Shown: positions 17,556 to 30,253, numbered from the stretch's first letter. The stretch is DNA of 64,000 nucleotides from Burkholderia cenocepacia (GCF_900446215.1 NZ_UAQZ01000013.1:558001-622000), one strand, 5' to 3'. Numbers and translations are program-made. The notes: generated by a model not told the origin, from the letters alone.

Positions 17556-20024
17556 CTACTTCTTCGCGTTCGCGGCCTTGGCGGCCTTCGCCGTATCCGC
17601 GAGGATCTTCTCGACCCGCTCCACGTAGGTTTCGGTCCCGAACCGGCGCACCGCGGTCGCGCGCCCGCTCGCGACGAGCCGCTCGCGCAGCGCGCGGTCG
17701 CGCTTGAGCGTCGCCAGCGCATCGGCCAGCGCGGCCGCGTTACCCGGCTCGCAGAGCAGCCCGTTGTCGCCATCCTCGATGATCTCGACGACGCCGCCCG
17801 CCCGCGCCGCGACGACCGGCCGGCGCGCGAGCATCCCCTCGACGATCACGCGCCCGAACGGCTCCGGCGTGATCGACGTGTGCGCGACGACGTCGACCGC
17901 CGTCATGCACGCGGCCACGTCGCGCTGGAAGCCGAGGAAATGCACGCGCGCGTCCATCCCGTGCTGCGCGACGTATTCGTGCAGTTGCGCCGCATAGTCG
18001 TCCTCGCCGAACAGCGGCGCGCCGACCAGTACCACGTGCATGTCCGGATGCCGCGCGGCGGCCTCCAGCAGCACGTGCTGCCCCTTCCAGCGCGCGAGAC
18101 GGCTGAACGAGCCGACCAGCCAGGCGTCCGCGGGCAGCCCCAGGCGCGCGCGCAGCGCGGCCTGGCTCACGCCTTCCAGCGCGTCGAACGGTTCGGCCGA
18201 AATGCCGTTGAACACGACGTCGACGTGCTGCGGCGTGAAGCCCGTCAGCGCGCGGAACGCTTGCGCGGATGCATCGGAGTTCGCGATCACGCGTGTGACG
18301 CCGAGCCGCGCGCAATACTTGATCGCCTTCAACTGCTTGCCGCCGAAATGGTCGGTGCTGACGATGTCGCGCAGGTGCCAGACCACCGGCTTGCGCGCGA
18401 GCCGCCCGGCGAGCGCGGCGACCACCATCGCGCGTTGGGTGTTCGCGTAGATCACCTCGGCGCGGCGCGCGCGCCGCGCGACGTCGCGCACCAGCCGCAC
18501 GAGCTGCTTCACCGCGCCGAACGACACGCCGCCCTGCTTGCGCACGCCCGCGAGCGCACCCTGCTCGACCACGTCGACGCGCGCGCCGATCTCGTCGAGC
18601 GCCGCGCGGAACGGACCGTCGGCGAACAGCAGCACGTCGGCGTTCGCGCGCATGTGCTTCATGATCTCGAGCAGCGACAGCTCGGCGCCGCCGAGCACGC
18701 CGCTCTGGTCGAGCACGAGCGTCGCCGGGCCGCGCGCGGCCGGCAGAGGCGCGGCCGTGCCGCGCTGCGCGGTCGAGCCGGGCAGCGCCTGCTCCACGTA
18801 ATCGAGGAAGCGCCGCCGGAACGTGTCGGCGGAAAACCGCTCCGCGTTCGCTCGGCACGCGTCCGGCGTGAAGCGCTGCGGCGCGCGCTCGAAATCGTCG
18901 ACGGCCGCGACGATCGCCTGCGGCGTCTGTTCGTCGAAGAAGAGACCGGTCGGGTGCAGGTTCGATTGCGGGTCGAGCACGGTTTCGAGCGCACCGCCCT
19001 TGCCGTACGCGATGACCGGCGTGCCGCACGCCTGCGCCTCGACGACCGAGATGCCGAAATCCTCCTCGGCCGCGAACACGAACGCCTTCGCGCGCCGCAT
19101 CCGGTCGTGCAGCACCGCGAACGGCTGGTAGCCCATGATCTCGACGTTCGGGCCGGCCTTCGCGCGGATCTTCTGCATCTCGGGGCCGTCGCCGATCACG
19201 ACCAGCTTGCGCTCGGGCGTGCGCGAAAAGGCTTCGACGATCAGGTCGATCTTCTTGTACGGCACCATCCGCGACGCGGTCAGGTAGAACTCCTCTTTCA
19301 CCGCATTCAGCGAGAACGCGTCGACGTCGACCGGCGGAAAGATCACCGCCGCGTCGCGGTGATAGACCTTCCTGATGCGCCGTGCGATGAACGCGGAATT
19401 CGCGACGAAGCCGTCCACCGCGTTCGCGGTGCGCGTGTCCCAGTTGCGGATGTAGTGCAGGATCATCCGCGCGAGCAGCGATTTCGGCCCATGCGTGAGG
19501 TTCGACTGCTCCAGATACTGGTGCTGCAGGTCCCACGCATAGCGGATCGGCGAATGCACGTAGCTGATGTGTACCTGGTCCGGCCCGGTCAGCACGCCCT
19601 TCGCGACCGCGTGGCTGCTCGAGATCACGAGGTCGTACTCGGACACGTCGAGCTGCTCGATCGCGAGCGGCATCAGCGGCAGGTAGCTACGGTACTTGGT
19701 GCGGGCGAACGGCAGCTTCTGGATGAAGGACGTCGTCACCGGCTTGCCGCGCACGAACGCGCGGTCGTCGAGAAAATCGACGAGGCTGAACAGATCCGCG
19801 TCGGGAAAGCACGCGACGATCTGTTCGAGCACGCGCTCGGCGCCCGCATAGGTGACGAGCCAGTCGTGGACGATCGCCACGCGCAGCGCACGCGCCGGCT
19901 GCCGCGCGCCGGCGCGCTCGGCCGACACCGCGCGGTGCAGCGCGGCGGCGTCGCCCGGGTGGGCCACGGCGGCATCGGCCGTGGCGAGATTCAGGACGGC
20001 GTGTTCCGCCAGATCGCGATTCAT
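17556..20024 (-). CDS. bceR: Bifunctional glycosyltransferase with two GT-B (GT4) domains (BceR)
   Basis: The 822-residue cytoplasmic enzyme probably adds two sugars to the lipid-linked cepacian repeat. The N-terminal GT4 module (about residues 50-410) starts with ALRVAIVHDWLVTYAGAERV and has an EEDFGISVVEAQACGTPVIAY donor-binding motif. The second GT4 module (about 430-822) contains VLGGAELSLLEIM and PEPFGRVIVEGMLARRPVVA, each with the typical E-x7-E. I chose the ATG at 20024, which overlaps the bceQ stop in an ATGA and has AGGA upstream; the frame is open further back inside bceQ. The sugar donors are not determinable here. Confidence 0.88.
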   Translation of the reverse strand: MNRDLAEHAVLNLATADAAVAHPGDAAALHRAVSAERAGARQPARALRVAIVHDWLVTYAGAERVLEQIVACFPDADLFSLVDFLDDRAFVRGKPVTTSFIQKLPFARTKYRSYLPLMPLAIEQLDVSEYDLVISSSHAVAKGVLTGPDQVHISYVHSPIRYAWDLQHQYLEQSNLTHGPKSLLARMILHYIRNWDTRTANAVDGFVANSAFIARRIRKVYHRDAAVIFPPVDVDAFSLNAVKEEFYLTASRMVPYKKIDLIVEAFSRTPERKLVVIGDGPEMQKIRAKAGPNVEIMGYQPFAVLHDRMRRAKAFVFAAEEDFGISVVEAQACGTPVIAYGKGGALETVLDPQSNLHPTGLFFDEQTPQAIVAAVDDFERAPQRFTPDACRANAERFSADTFRRRFLDYVEQALPGSTAQRGTAAPLPAARGPATLVLDQSGVLGGAELSLLEIMKHMRANADVLLFADGPFRAALDEIGARVDVVEQGALAGVRKQGGVSFGAVKQLVRLVRDVARRARRAEVIYANTQRAMVVAALAGRLARKPVVWHLRDIVSTDHFGGKQLKAIKYCARLGVTRVIANSDASAQAFRALTGFTPQHVDVVFNGISAEPFDALEGVSQAALRARLGLPADAWLVGSFSRLARWKGQHVLLEAAARHPDMHVVLVGAPLFGEDDYAAQLHEYVAQHGMDARVHFLGFQRDVAACMTAVDVVAHTSITPEPFGRVIVEGMLARRPVVAARAGGVVEIIEDGDNGLLCEPGNAAALADALATLKRDRALRERLVASGRATAVRRFGTETYVERVEKILADTAKAAKAANAKK

Positions 20025-21487
20025 ATGGTTTTCCTCGCATTGAGACGGACAAACAGGTCGCGCACGAGCGCGCGCAACCCCGGCGTCATCGTGAGCGACC
20101 ACGCGACGTTCAGCACCAGCACGACCGCGCACATGCCGATCGACTCGCCGAGCCCCGGCCACGCCTGCGCCAGGAACAGGCTCGCCAGCAGGAACGCGAG
20201 ATGCGCGAGCATGTCGAGCACGATTGCGCGCATCCGGATCGCCGACAGGTACAGCAGCACGCCGTAGTCGACGAGCGCGCGCGCCGCGACGACCACCGCC
20301 GCGCCGATCAGCCCGAAGTGATGAATGCCGAACCACAGGCCGCCGACGAAGAACGGCATCTCGACGAGCCCGGCGAATGCCGCGCGGGCCGGGTTGACCT
20401 GCGACTGGATCAGGATGCGCGTGACGCTCGCCTGGCCGACGAGCCACACGCTGATCACCAGCACGCGGCCGACCGGCGCCGAATGCGCGGCGAGATCGGC
20501 GCCGACCCACAGCGTGAGGAACGGCGCGAGCGCGAAGATCGCGACGATGCCGACCGGCGTGAACACGCCGTTCAGGAACTCGAGCGACTGGCGCGCGAGC
20601 GTATCCGCATGATCGCGGCCGACCGCCGACAGCCGCGGGAACAGCGTGCGCACCAGCGCGTTCGGCAGCATGTTCAGGCGCGTGACGAGGTTCTGCGGCA
20701 CCGTGTAGTAGGTGACGAATTTCGCGCCCATGCCGGCGCCGAGCATCACGCGGTCAAGCGTGTCGGCGATCATGCTGGTCGTGCTCGCGATCAGCATCCA
20801 GCCGCCGAAGTTGAACAGCCCTTTCGCGGTGCCCCACTGCGGCGGATCGATGCGGCGGATCCCGAGCACCTTGATGCTGGCCTGCCCGAGCATCACCGCC
20901 GCGATCAGCCGCGCGACGACGGCCGCGGCGAGCACCGTCTGCAGGTTCGGCGCGATCCACCACGCGGCGGCGAGCGGCAGCAGCTGGAACAGGAACGTGC
21001 CGATCGTCTGGTTCGTGTTGAACACGCCGAACCGTTCGGCGCCGTTGATCGCGCCGGCGAACACCCACGACACGTTCGCGAGCGGAATCGCGAGCGCGAG
21101 CCACGGCAGCGCGAGATACACCTCGTGCTGCATCGCGGCCGACACCTTCGTGAAATACGCGGTGTAGACGAACGCGCCGAAATAGATCAGCAGCCCGCCC
21201 GCGATGCCGGTGCCGAGGTTCAGCCAGAACGCGCTCCAGAACACGCGCGCGCTTTCGTCCGCGTCGCCGCTCGCGAGCGCCTTCGAGATGTGGTTCTGCG
21301 CGGCCATGCTCATCCCGAGATCGAGGATCCCGAAATAGCCGATCAGCGTCCATACGAGGCTGACGACGCCGTAGCGTTCGACGCCGAGCGCGTGGATGTA
21401 CGCGGGCACCGTCACCAGCGACACGAAGGTCGGCAGGATCAGCCCGATGAAGTTGATCGAAACGTTCTTGAGTATGCCTTTGTCCAT
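20021..21487 (-). CDS. bceQ: Polysaccharide repeat-unit flippase, Wzx type (BceQ)
   Basis: This membrane transporter of the PST/MOP superfamily moves the undecaprenyl-linked repeat unit across the inner membrane for Wzy-type polymerisation. About 12-14 hydrophobic helices are visible over 488 residues. The N-terminus NVSINFIGLILPTFVSLVTV followed by YGVVSLVWTLIGYFGILDLG is typical of the family. It lies between bceP (41 nt) and bceR (4-nt overlap), so bceP, bceQ and bceR are probably one transcript on the minus strand. Confidence 0.88.
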   Translation of the reverse strand: MDKGILKNVSINFIGLILPTFVSLVTVPAYIHALGVERYGVVSLVWTLIGYFGILDLGMSMAAQNHISKALASGDADESARVFWSAFWLNLGTGIAGGLLIYFGAFVYTAYFTKVSAAMQHEVYLALPWLALAIPLANVSWVFAGAINGAERFGVFNTNQTIGTFLFQLLPLAAAWWIAPNLQTVLAAAVVARLIAAVMLGQASIKVLGIRRIDPPQWGTAKGLFNFGGWMLIASTTSMIADTLDRVMLGAGMGAKFVTYYTVPQNLVTRLNMLPNALVRTLFPRLSAVGRDHADTLARQSLEFLNGVFTPVGIVAIFALAPFLTLWVGADLAAHSAPVGRVLVISVWLVGQASVTRILIQSQVNPARAAFAGLVEMPFFVGGLWFGIHHFGLIGAAVVVAARALVDYGVLLYLSAIRMRAIVLDMLAHLAFLLASLFLAQAWPGLGESIGMCAVVLVLNVAWSLTMTPGLRALVRDLFVRLNARKTI

Positions 21488-21527
21488 GCTTGAGCCTTGA
21501 GTGACGTCGACGACGGCGCGCCGCCCG

Positions 21528-23744
21528 TCACGGTTTCCAGCGATACATCAGCACCTTGCCGCGCGCGTCTTCCTCGACGAACACCAGGTACTCGCCGTTC
21601 TCGCGCCGGAACGCGCTGATGCCGAACGGCACGTCGACCCAGCCGGACGCCTTGCCGACCTCGGCGCCCGGGCTCATCACGCCGACTTCCTTGCCCGTTT
21701 CCTTGTCGTACACGTGGATCTTGCCGACCGGCTCCACCGTGAAGAGGTAGCGCCCCTCGACCGTGATCCCGATCAGGTCGAAGATCGGCTTCGCGTCGAG
21801 CTTCCACGGCAGCGCCACCTGGTAGCGCGCGACTGGCGAGCCCGTCGACCACTTGTCGAAGCGGATCAGCACGCGCCCGACTTCCTTGTTGATGCCCGGC
21901 TGCGGCGGCGCGTCGGCGGTGTAGCCGGTCACGTACAGCGTGTCGGTCTGCGGCTCGTAGATCGCGCGGCGCAGCTGCGTGAACGGCTGCGGCATCGGGT
22001 AGGTCGTCACCTTGTCGTACGAATAGATCGGGTTGCCGGCCTTGTCGACGCCGCCGTACTGGAAACGGTGGATGCCGCGCACGTCGCTCGTGCGCCAGAT
22101 GTCGCCCTTCGTGTCGACCCACCAGCCCCAGCCGCCGGCCTTCGCCTTGCCCGTCGTGTTGAGCTCGGACTCGTCGGCGTCGATTCGGCCGTTGCCGTTC
22201 GCGTCGCGCCACAGCCAGTCGCCGCCCGGCGGCTTGTTCGGCACCTTGTCGACCGGTCGCGCACGGCCCGCGATCAGGCCGGACGGAATCGCGACTTCGC
22301 CGTCGCGCTTCGCGTCGAAGCGGTAGATCTTCAGGTGATCCGCGTACATGTCGGTCAGGTACAGGAACGTGCGACCGTCCACGCGCCGCGCGATCGGCAT
22401 GCCCGGATACTGGTCCGTGTGGAACACCGGGTCGTCCGGATACTTGAAGCGGTTCGACAGGAAGCCGACGTATTTCCAGTCCTGGCCCGGCGGCTTCGAC
22501 AGGTCGAGCTCGAAACGCTTGTTGCCCGTGTATACGCTGTTCGGCCGTGCGGGGTCGAGCCACGCGCCGTCGACGAACAGCAGCCCCTGCACCTGCCAGC
22601 GCAGCTTGCCGTCCGGCGTGTAGCTTTCCAGCACCGCGCCGAGCCCCGCGCCGATCGTGTCGTGGCGCGGCCCGATCCCGTTCATCGACACGTAGATGTT
22701 GCCGGCGCGGTCGACACCGACGCCCGTCAGCCCGTTGAAACGCTGCGGCCCCGGCCGGCCCGGCACCGGGCCCGCGAAGATGCCGCCGCGTTCGCCGAGC
22801 GTGCCGGACGGCGCATAGCCGTTGCCGCCTTTCGAGAAGATCAGGATCTGCTGGCGCGGCCCGTTGTCCGCGATCAGCACGCGCCCTTTCGCGTCGACCG
22901 CCACGTCCACCGCGTCGGTGCCTTCCGGCAGCGCCGGCGCGTCGTCGAGCTTGCGGCCGTCGGCCCGCACGTGCACGAGATGCGCGGGCCCGCCCAGCGT
23001 ATCGGTCAGCAGCCACAGCGTGCCGTCGCCCGCGAGCGCGATGCGGCCCGGCTCGTGCGCGCTCCACGTGCCCTTTTGCTGCATCGTCTCCGCGTCATAG
23101 ACAACCACCACGTCGCGCGACGGATTGGTCGCGAACAGCGTCTTGTCGTCGGCCGCGAGGCCGCCCACTTCGGCCTTCGCCTCGCCGACTTCCGAGCGCG
23201 CGGGCGCCGGCACCTCGTTCATCATCATGAAGCTGGCGGCCATCCGTGCACGGCCGGCGTCGGCCCGGCCGCCCGGCGCGACCTGCGGCGCCGCGCGAAA
23301 CGGCGCGGGCTGCTTCATGTCGCCGATCGTGCGTCGCGAGATGCCGAACCATTGCTTGCCCTTGTCCGGCCAGATGCCGGGCGCCTGCAAGTGGCCGCGC
23401 TCGTTGCCGACGCCGATCGCGACATACGCGTACTTGCTGTTCACCGCGATCGCGTTGCCGCCGAGATTGCCCCAGCCGTGCGTGCCGCCGGCGAAGCCGA
23501 GCATCTTCCCGTCCTGGTAGACGCTCGCCTCGGCGCCGCTCTCGTCCCACGGCGCATTCGTATACACCTTGCCCTCGGGCGTCACCGCGATCGCGCGGAT
23601 GTCGATCTGCGTCCATGAGCCGTCGCCATAGCCGAACGTGTTGCCGATCCACGACGTCGTCGCGGGCAACACCGTTTCGGCCGGCACGGCGCTCGTCAGC
23701 AGCGCCGCGCATACCGTCATGCCAACCAGAATCAGACGTCGCAA
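21528..23744 (-). CDS. bceP: Exported NHL/beta-propeller-like protein with an EF-hand-type calcium loop (BceP by position)
   Basis: The 738-residue protein starts with a cleavable signal (MRRLILVGMTVCAALLTSAVPA). The TTG at 23744 is chosen because GGAGA lies 6 nt upstream and it gives this signal. The frame is open 36 codons further back without sense. Repeats such as IAVTPEGKVYTNAP, VAVDAKGRVLIADN and VGVDRAGNIYVSMN look like NHL-type propeller blades. One DANGNGRIDADE loop (about residue 530) fits the canonical EF-hand/dockerin calcium site. The role in cepacian synthesis is unknown; a periplasmic or secreted binding or processing function is inference. Confidence 0.7.
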   Translation of the reverse strand: MRRLILVGMTVCAALLTSAVPAETVLPATTSWIGNTFGYGDGSWTQIDIRAIAVTPEGKVYTNAPWDESGAEASVYQDGKMLGFAGGTHGWGNLGGNAIAVNSKYAYVAIGVGNERGHLQAPGIWPDKGKQWFGISRRTIGDMKQPAPFRAAPQVAPGGRADAGRARMAASFMMMNEVPAPARSEVGEAKAEVGGLAADDKTLFATNPSRDVVVVYDAETMQQKGTWSAHEPGRIALAGDGTLWLLTDTLGGPAHLVHVRADGRKLDDAPALPEGTDAVDVAVDAKGRVLIADNGPRQQILIFSKGGNGYAPSGTLGERGGIFAGPVPGRPGPQRFNGLTGVGVDRAGNIYVSMNGIGPRHDTIGAGLGAVLESYTPDGKLRWQVQGLLFVDGAWLDPARPNSVYTGNKRFELDLSKPPGQDWKYVGFLSNRFKYPDDPVFHTDQYPGMPIARRVDGRTFLYLTDMYADHLKIYRFDAKRDGEVAIPSGLIAGRARPVDKVPNKPPGGDWLWRDANGNGRIDADESELNTTGKAKAGGWGWWVDTKGDIWRTSDVRGIHRFQYGGVDKAGNPIYSYDKVTTYPMPQPFTQLRRAIYEPQTDTLYVTGYTADAPPQPGINKEVGRVLIRFDKWSTGSPVARYQVALPWKLDAKPIFDLIGITVEGRYLFTVEPVGKIHVYDKETGKEVGVMSPGAEVGKASGWVDVPFGISAFRRENGEYLVFVEEDARGKVLMYRWKP

Positions 23745-24187
23745 TGCGCTTCTCCAGACTTGATGCAACAGCGACCGGCGCCGCCACGGAGTGCCGCGGA
23801 TGCGCGCTGTCGCTAAATGGGTTTCAAACGTCGCGATGCAGGTTACAAGCAAAAATAATCACAAGAAATTTGGAAATATTTGGGGATGTTTCCGCGTGAA
23901 ATATCGAACCGGAACAGCGAGTAAATGGCGCGCGGAAACGGCAATAACGACCGTCTTTCCCGCGCCACCACGTAGAAAATTCCGCCTCGCTCCGCCCATC
24001 GGGCCCGCCCGGGCGCCAACCTTTCATCTCGCGATCGCAATAATCGGCATTTGAATATTTGTCGCCAGATAAATGACGCGCGTTTTTTTACCGATTTCTT
24101 TTCCCTAGAATCGATTTCGATTCCATATTCCATTAAAGGCATGCAATACGTACACGCATTGGATGCGGGTCGTGAAGGAGCCCCGCG
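23745..24187. other. Divergent promoter region between bceP and bceO
   Basis: These 443 nt hold no gene. Much of the stretch from 23,820 to 24,150 is markedly AT-rich, unlike the coding regions. It is the likely control region for two operons: bceP-Q-R leftwards and bceO-N-M rightwards. A TAGAAT at 24106 could be a -10 box for bceO, without a clear -35. Confidence 0.55.
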
Positions 24188-27286
<3,099 letters not shown>

Positions 27287-27325
27287 ACGGGACGACACGC
27301 ACGCCACGGCATGCGCCGAATCGGC

Positions 27326-27393
27326 ATAGGGGACGGCCATGAGGCCGTACCCCTGCCACACCACCCGGCATGCGGGTCCGCACCGGGCGGTTC
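27326..27393 (-). ncRNA. Group II intron domains V and VI
   Basis: Reading the minus strand, ACCGCCCGG (from about 27391) pairs with CCGGGTGGT and TGCGG with CCGCA, giving the domain V hairpin (27359-27393). Directly after it GGGG-U-ACGGCC pairs with GGCCGUCCCC (27328-27353) as domain VI. The transcript then ends in an AT dinucleotide, which fits the AY rule for group II 3' ends. Confidence 0.75.
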
Positions 27394-27405
27394 GGGAAGT
27401 TGAGG

Positions 27406-28773
27406 TTATGAGAGTCGGGGCACACCCAGCCGATCGAAGTACGCGAGGGTCAATACGCTATTCAGGAGCTTGCCGCTGTTACGCCACCAGTGACAGCTGT
27501 TCGCCGCCACCTGTTGCGCCACAGCGGACGGTGCGCCCAGCGCACGCAGTTCCCGGTAGATGGTCGGACCGCGGCGCCAGTGTTTGAGCTGGATGACACG
27601 CAGCCGGTGACGCATCCACTTGTCCAGATCCAGCCAGACTCGTGGCGTCTGCGCCATCTGGAAGTACGCCTTCCAGCCCAATACATAGGGCCGTAACCGT
27701 TCGACCACGTCCTTCATGCTGCGCCCGCCGCTACGGCCGGTCAGTTCACGAATGCGGCGTTTGAACGCCAGCAGCGCTCTGGCCGCCACCTTGCGCTTGA
27801 TGACGCCGCCGGACGCTACCCATAGGCTGTAGCCCAGAAACTTGCGACCGAACACACTGGCGACTGCGCTTTTGGTCTCGTTGACCTTCAACCGCAGTTG
27901 CCCATACAGACGACGCAGCAGCGCCATCACCCGCTCGCCAGCACGGCGGCTACGAACGTAGACATTCGCATCGTCGGCATAGCGCGCAAAGCAGTGGCCT
28001 CGCCGCTCCAGTTCCTTGTCCACCTCATCGAGCAACACGTTGGCCAGCAACGGCGATAGCGGCCCGCCCTGTGGCGTGCCCTGTTCGCGCTGCTGAACCA
28101 CGCCGCCATCCATGATGCCGCTGTTCAGATACGCCCGGATCAGCCGGATCACGCTGGCGTCCCCAATACGTTTCTGCAGTCGGTCGATCAGGATGTCGTG
28201 GTTGACCCGGTCGAAGAACTTCTCCAGATCAACATCCACCACGATTCGCCGACCCGACTGCACGTACGACTGCGCGGCAAGCACCGCATCGTGCGCACGC
28301 CGTCCAGGCCGGAAGCCGTAGCTGTGCTCGCTGAAGCCAGGGTCCAGAACCGGTTGCAGCACCTGCAGCAGCGCCTGCTGGATCAGCCGGTCCGTCACCG
28401 TCGGGATGCCAAGCTCGCGCTCGCCTCCGTCCGGTTTCGGGATCGTCACCCGCCGTACCGGACTGGGCCGGTACGTCCCCTTCAGCAACTGTTCACGGAT
28501 CGCAGGCCACGCCGTCACCAGATGGCGCGACGTCTGGTCAATATCCAGACCGTCCACGCCAGCGGCTCCCTTGTTGGCCCGTACCCGTTTGAACGCCTGC
28601 TTCAGGTTCTCCCTCGTCAGCGCCGCCATCAGCAGCGATGACCCCGTGTCCCCGGATTCATGGCGCGGGCAACAGCCTTCGTCGCTCACGGGCATAGACG
28701 CAGCTTCACCGCGTATGCTTCCCGCTCGCCCCGCTCGCACGGGCATCTGACGCATTGCCTGTCGCATCGACAT
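27406..28773 (-). CDS. ltrA: Group II intron reverse transcriptase/maturase
   Basis: This intron-encoded protein splices its host intron and copies it into DNA. Reverse transcriptase blocks are intact: ANKGAAGVDGLDI, YRPSPVRRVTIPKPDGGERE, DVDLEKFFDRVNHD, GTPQGGPLSPLLANVLLDE and the catalytic YADD (in FARYADDANVYV). A group II maturase-specific domain follows, ending near the C-terminus. There is no HNH endonuclease. An ATG at 28773 follows AAGGAG; a GTG at 28785 in the same frame is also possible. The protein (about 455 residues) looks complete, but its intron RNA is split by an IS. Confidence 0.9.
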   Translation of the reverse strand: MSMRQAMRQMPVRAGRAGSIRGEAASMPVSDEGCCPRHESGDTGSSLLMAALTRENLKQAFKRVRANKGAAGVDGLDIDQTSRHLVTAWPAIREQLLKGTYRPSPVRRVTIPKPDGGERELGIPTVTDRLIQQALLQVLQPVLDPGFSEHSYGFRPGRRAHDAVLAAQSYVQSGRRIVVDVDLEKFFDRVNHDILIDRLQKRIGDASVIRLIRAYLNSGIMDGGVVQQREQGTPQGGPLSPLLANVLLDEVDKELERRGHCFARYADDANVYVRSRRAGERVMALLRRLYGQLRLKVNETKSAVASVFGRKFLGYSLWVASGGVIKRKVAARALLAFKRRIRELTGRSGGRSMKDVVERLRPYVLGWKAYFQMAQTPRVWLDLDKWMRHRLRVIQLKHWRRGPTIYRELRALGAPSAVAQQVAANSCHWWRNSGKLLNSVLTLAYFDRLGVPRLS

Positions 28774-28863
28774 GACGCTGGACACTCCTTCCCGTTCGGC
28801 CCTTCGTCACCAGCTTCAGCCTCATCGACCTGTCCTGTGACTACTACGACCTCTGCTAATGGA

Positions 28864-28876
28864 ATGGACGCCCCCG
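28864..28876 (+). repeat. Left subterminal inverted repeat of the IS1111-type element
   Basis: ATGGACGCCCCCG here is the exact reverse complement of 30254-30266. It starts 7 nt inside the inferred left end. Confidence 0.85.
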
Positions 28877-28943
28877 CCCGGCACGGCATCGATGTGCCAA
28901 AGTGGAAGTGTCAGCCACCACTTAACCAGAGGGAACGCCCATC

Positions 28944-29978
28944 ATGAAGGTTACGACCGTTGGTATCGATCTGGCAAAGAACGTCTTTCAAATCCACGGC
29001 GTCGACGCGCACGGCAAAGCCGTCCTCAAGAAGCAGATCCGGCGCGATCAATTAATGCTGTTCTTCACGAATCTGCCAGCGTGCTTGATCGGCATGGAGG
29101 CCTGTGCCAGCGCGCATTACTGGGCACGACGCGTTCAAGAATGCGGACACACCGTTCGACTAATGGCTCCGCAATTCGTTAAACCCTACGTCAAGACCAA
29201 CAAGAACGATGCGGCCGATGCCGAAGCAATTTGCGAAGCCGTCGCTCGGCCCAACATGCGCTTCGTCCCCATCAAGACCGAATCGCAGCAGGCCGTCCTC
29301 GCCGTACATCGCGCACGTCAGAGTTTCGTCAAGGCGCGCACCGCGCAAGCTAATCAGATTCGTGGGCTCCTCGCCGAATTCGGCCTGGTGATTCCCCAAG
29401 GTATCGCCCACATCGCGCAACGCGTACCCGAACTGCTCGACTCCGACACTTGCGCCTTGCCAGGCCCGTTTCGTCTCCTTGTGCTGCGCCTGATGGAGCA
29501 TCTCAAGCTGCTCGATCAGCACGTTCGAGAACTCGAGACGCAAATTCAGACCTGGCACCGCGACAATCCCGCCAGCCGCAAACTTGCCGAGATTCCCGGC
29601 GTCGGGCCAATCACGGCAAGCGCACTGGTCGCGTCGATCGGCGATGCCAAGAACTTCGAGAACGGCCGTCAACTGGCCGCTTGGCTTGGGCTGGTCCCTC
29701 GGCAACATTCCAGCGGCGGCAAATCGACCTTGCTGGGCATGAGCAAGCGAGGCGACTCCTACCTGCGCACGCTGCTCATCCACGGCGCGCGATCGGCCAT
29801 CCTAGCCGCACAACGAAAGCCCGACACCGATAGCTGGCTGAGCCGCCTGCTAGGCCGACGCCATCCCAACATCGCTGCCGTAGCCCTGGCCAGCAAGAAT
29901 GCACGCGTCATATGGGCGTTGCTGGCTCACAACCAGCAGTTCCGACCGGGTTATGCGACTGCCGCGGCAGTCGCATAA
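28944..29978 (+). CDS. IS110 family (IS1111 group) transposase
   Basis: The 344-residue recombinase has an N-terminal DEDD (RuvC-like) domain, with TTVGIDLAKNVFQIHG holding the first Asp, GMEACASAHYW the Glu, and NKNDAADAEAI the later Asp residues. The C-terminal Tnp20 domain has IPGVGPITASAL and PRQHSSGGKSTLLGMSKRGD with the catalytic-type Ser. GAGGGAA lies upstream of the ATG. The frame is intact. Its last codons lie within a perfect 46-bp palindrome. IS110 enzymes use a bridge RNA encoded in the element to choose their target. Confidence 0.93.
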   Translation: MKVTTVGIDLAKNVFQIHGVDAHGKAVLKKQIRRDQLMLFFTNLPACLIGMEACASAHYWARRVQECGHTVRLMAPQFVKPYVKTNKNDAADAEAICEAVARPNMRFVPIKTESQQAVLAVHRARQSFVKARTAQANQIRGLLAEFGLVIPQGIAHIAQRVPELLDSDTCALPGPFRLLVLRLMEHLKLLDQHVRELETQIQTWHRDNPASRKLAEIPGVGPITASALVASIGDAKNFENGRQLAAWLGLVPRQHSSGGKSTLLGMSKRGDSYLRTLLIHGARSAILAAQRKPDTDSWLSRLLGRRHPNIAAVALASKNARVIWALLAHNQQFRPGYATAAAVA

Positions 29979-29987
29979 CCCGGTCGG
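29942..29987. repeat. Perfect 46-bp palindrome spanning the transposase stop codon
   Basis: Positions 29942-29964 are the exact reverse complement of 29965-29987, with no spacer and the centre at GCCG/CGGC. The outer part reads CCGACCGGGTTATGCGACTG. In RNA it would form a hairpin of about 21 bp with a tiny loop. It covers the last 11 codons, the TAA at 29976-29978 and the following 9 nt. It could end transcription, stabilise the mRNA or start the non-coding RNA region. Confidence 0.95.
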
Positions 29988-30253
29988 CTTGCAGTCGAAC
30001 AAGACCGCTGCGACAAACTTTAGGAGCGACAAACCACCCGATTGCTCAGGCAAGCAATGCAGTGATGGCGAGACAGGTCAGACCGTGGCCGGCAAAACCC
30101 ATAGAAGTCAGAGCACCTCAAGTGCGATCTGCTGATTGAGGAGCTGGCCAGCGTATTCCATCAGGGACAGCAGGCGTACGCCTGACATCAAAGTCCGGAT
30201 GTATGGCTGCAATCGATGCCTTCGAACCGTCACTCACCGCGAACCTGGCAAAA
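29979..30253 (+). ncRNA. Presumed bridge RNA region of the IS1111-type element
   Basis: In IS1111-group elements the non-coding bridge (seek) RNA that pairs with target and donor DNA lies between the transposase stop codon and the right end. This element has about 275 nt of non-coding DNA exactly there. I did not derive the guide loops, so the call rests on the element type and layout. Confidence 0.5.

Noticed and set aside
17241-20267. A 1,008-codon plus-strand open frame opposite bceR
   Set aside because: Shadow of the bceR coding frame with Arg/His/Val-rich composition and no domains.
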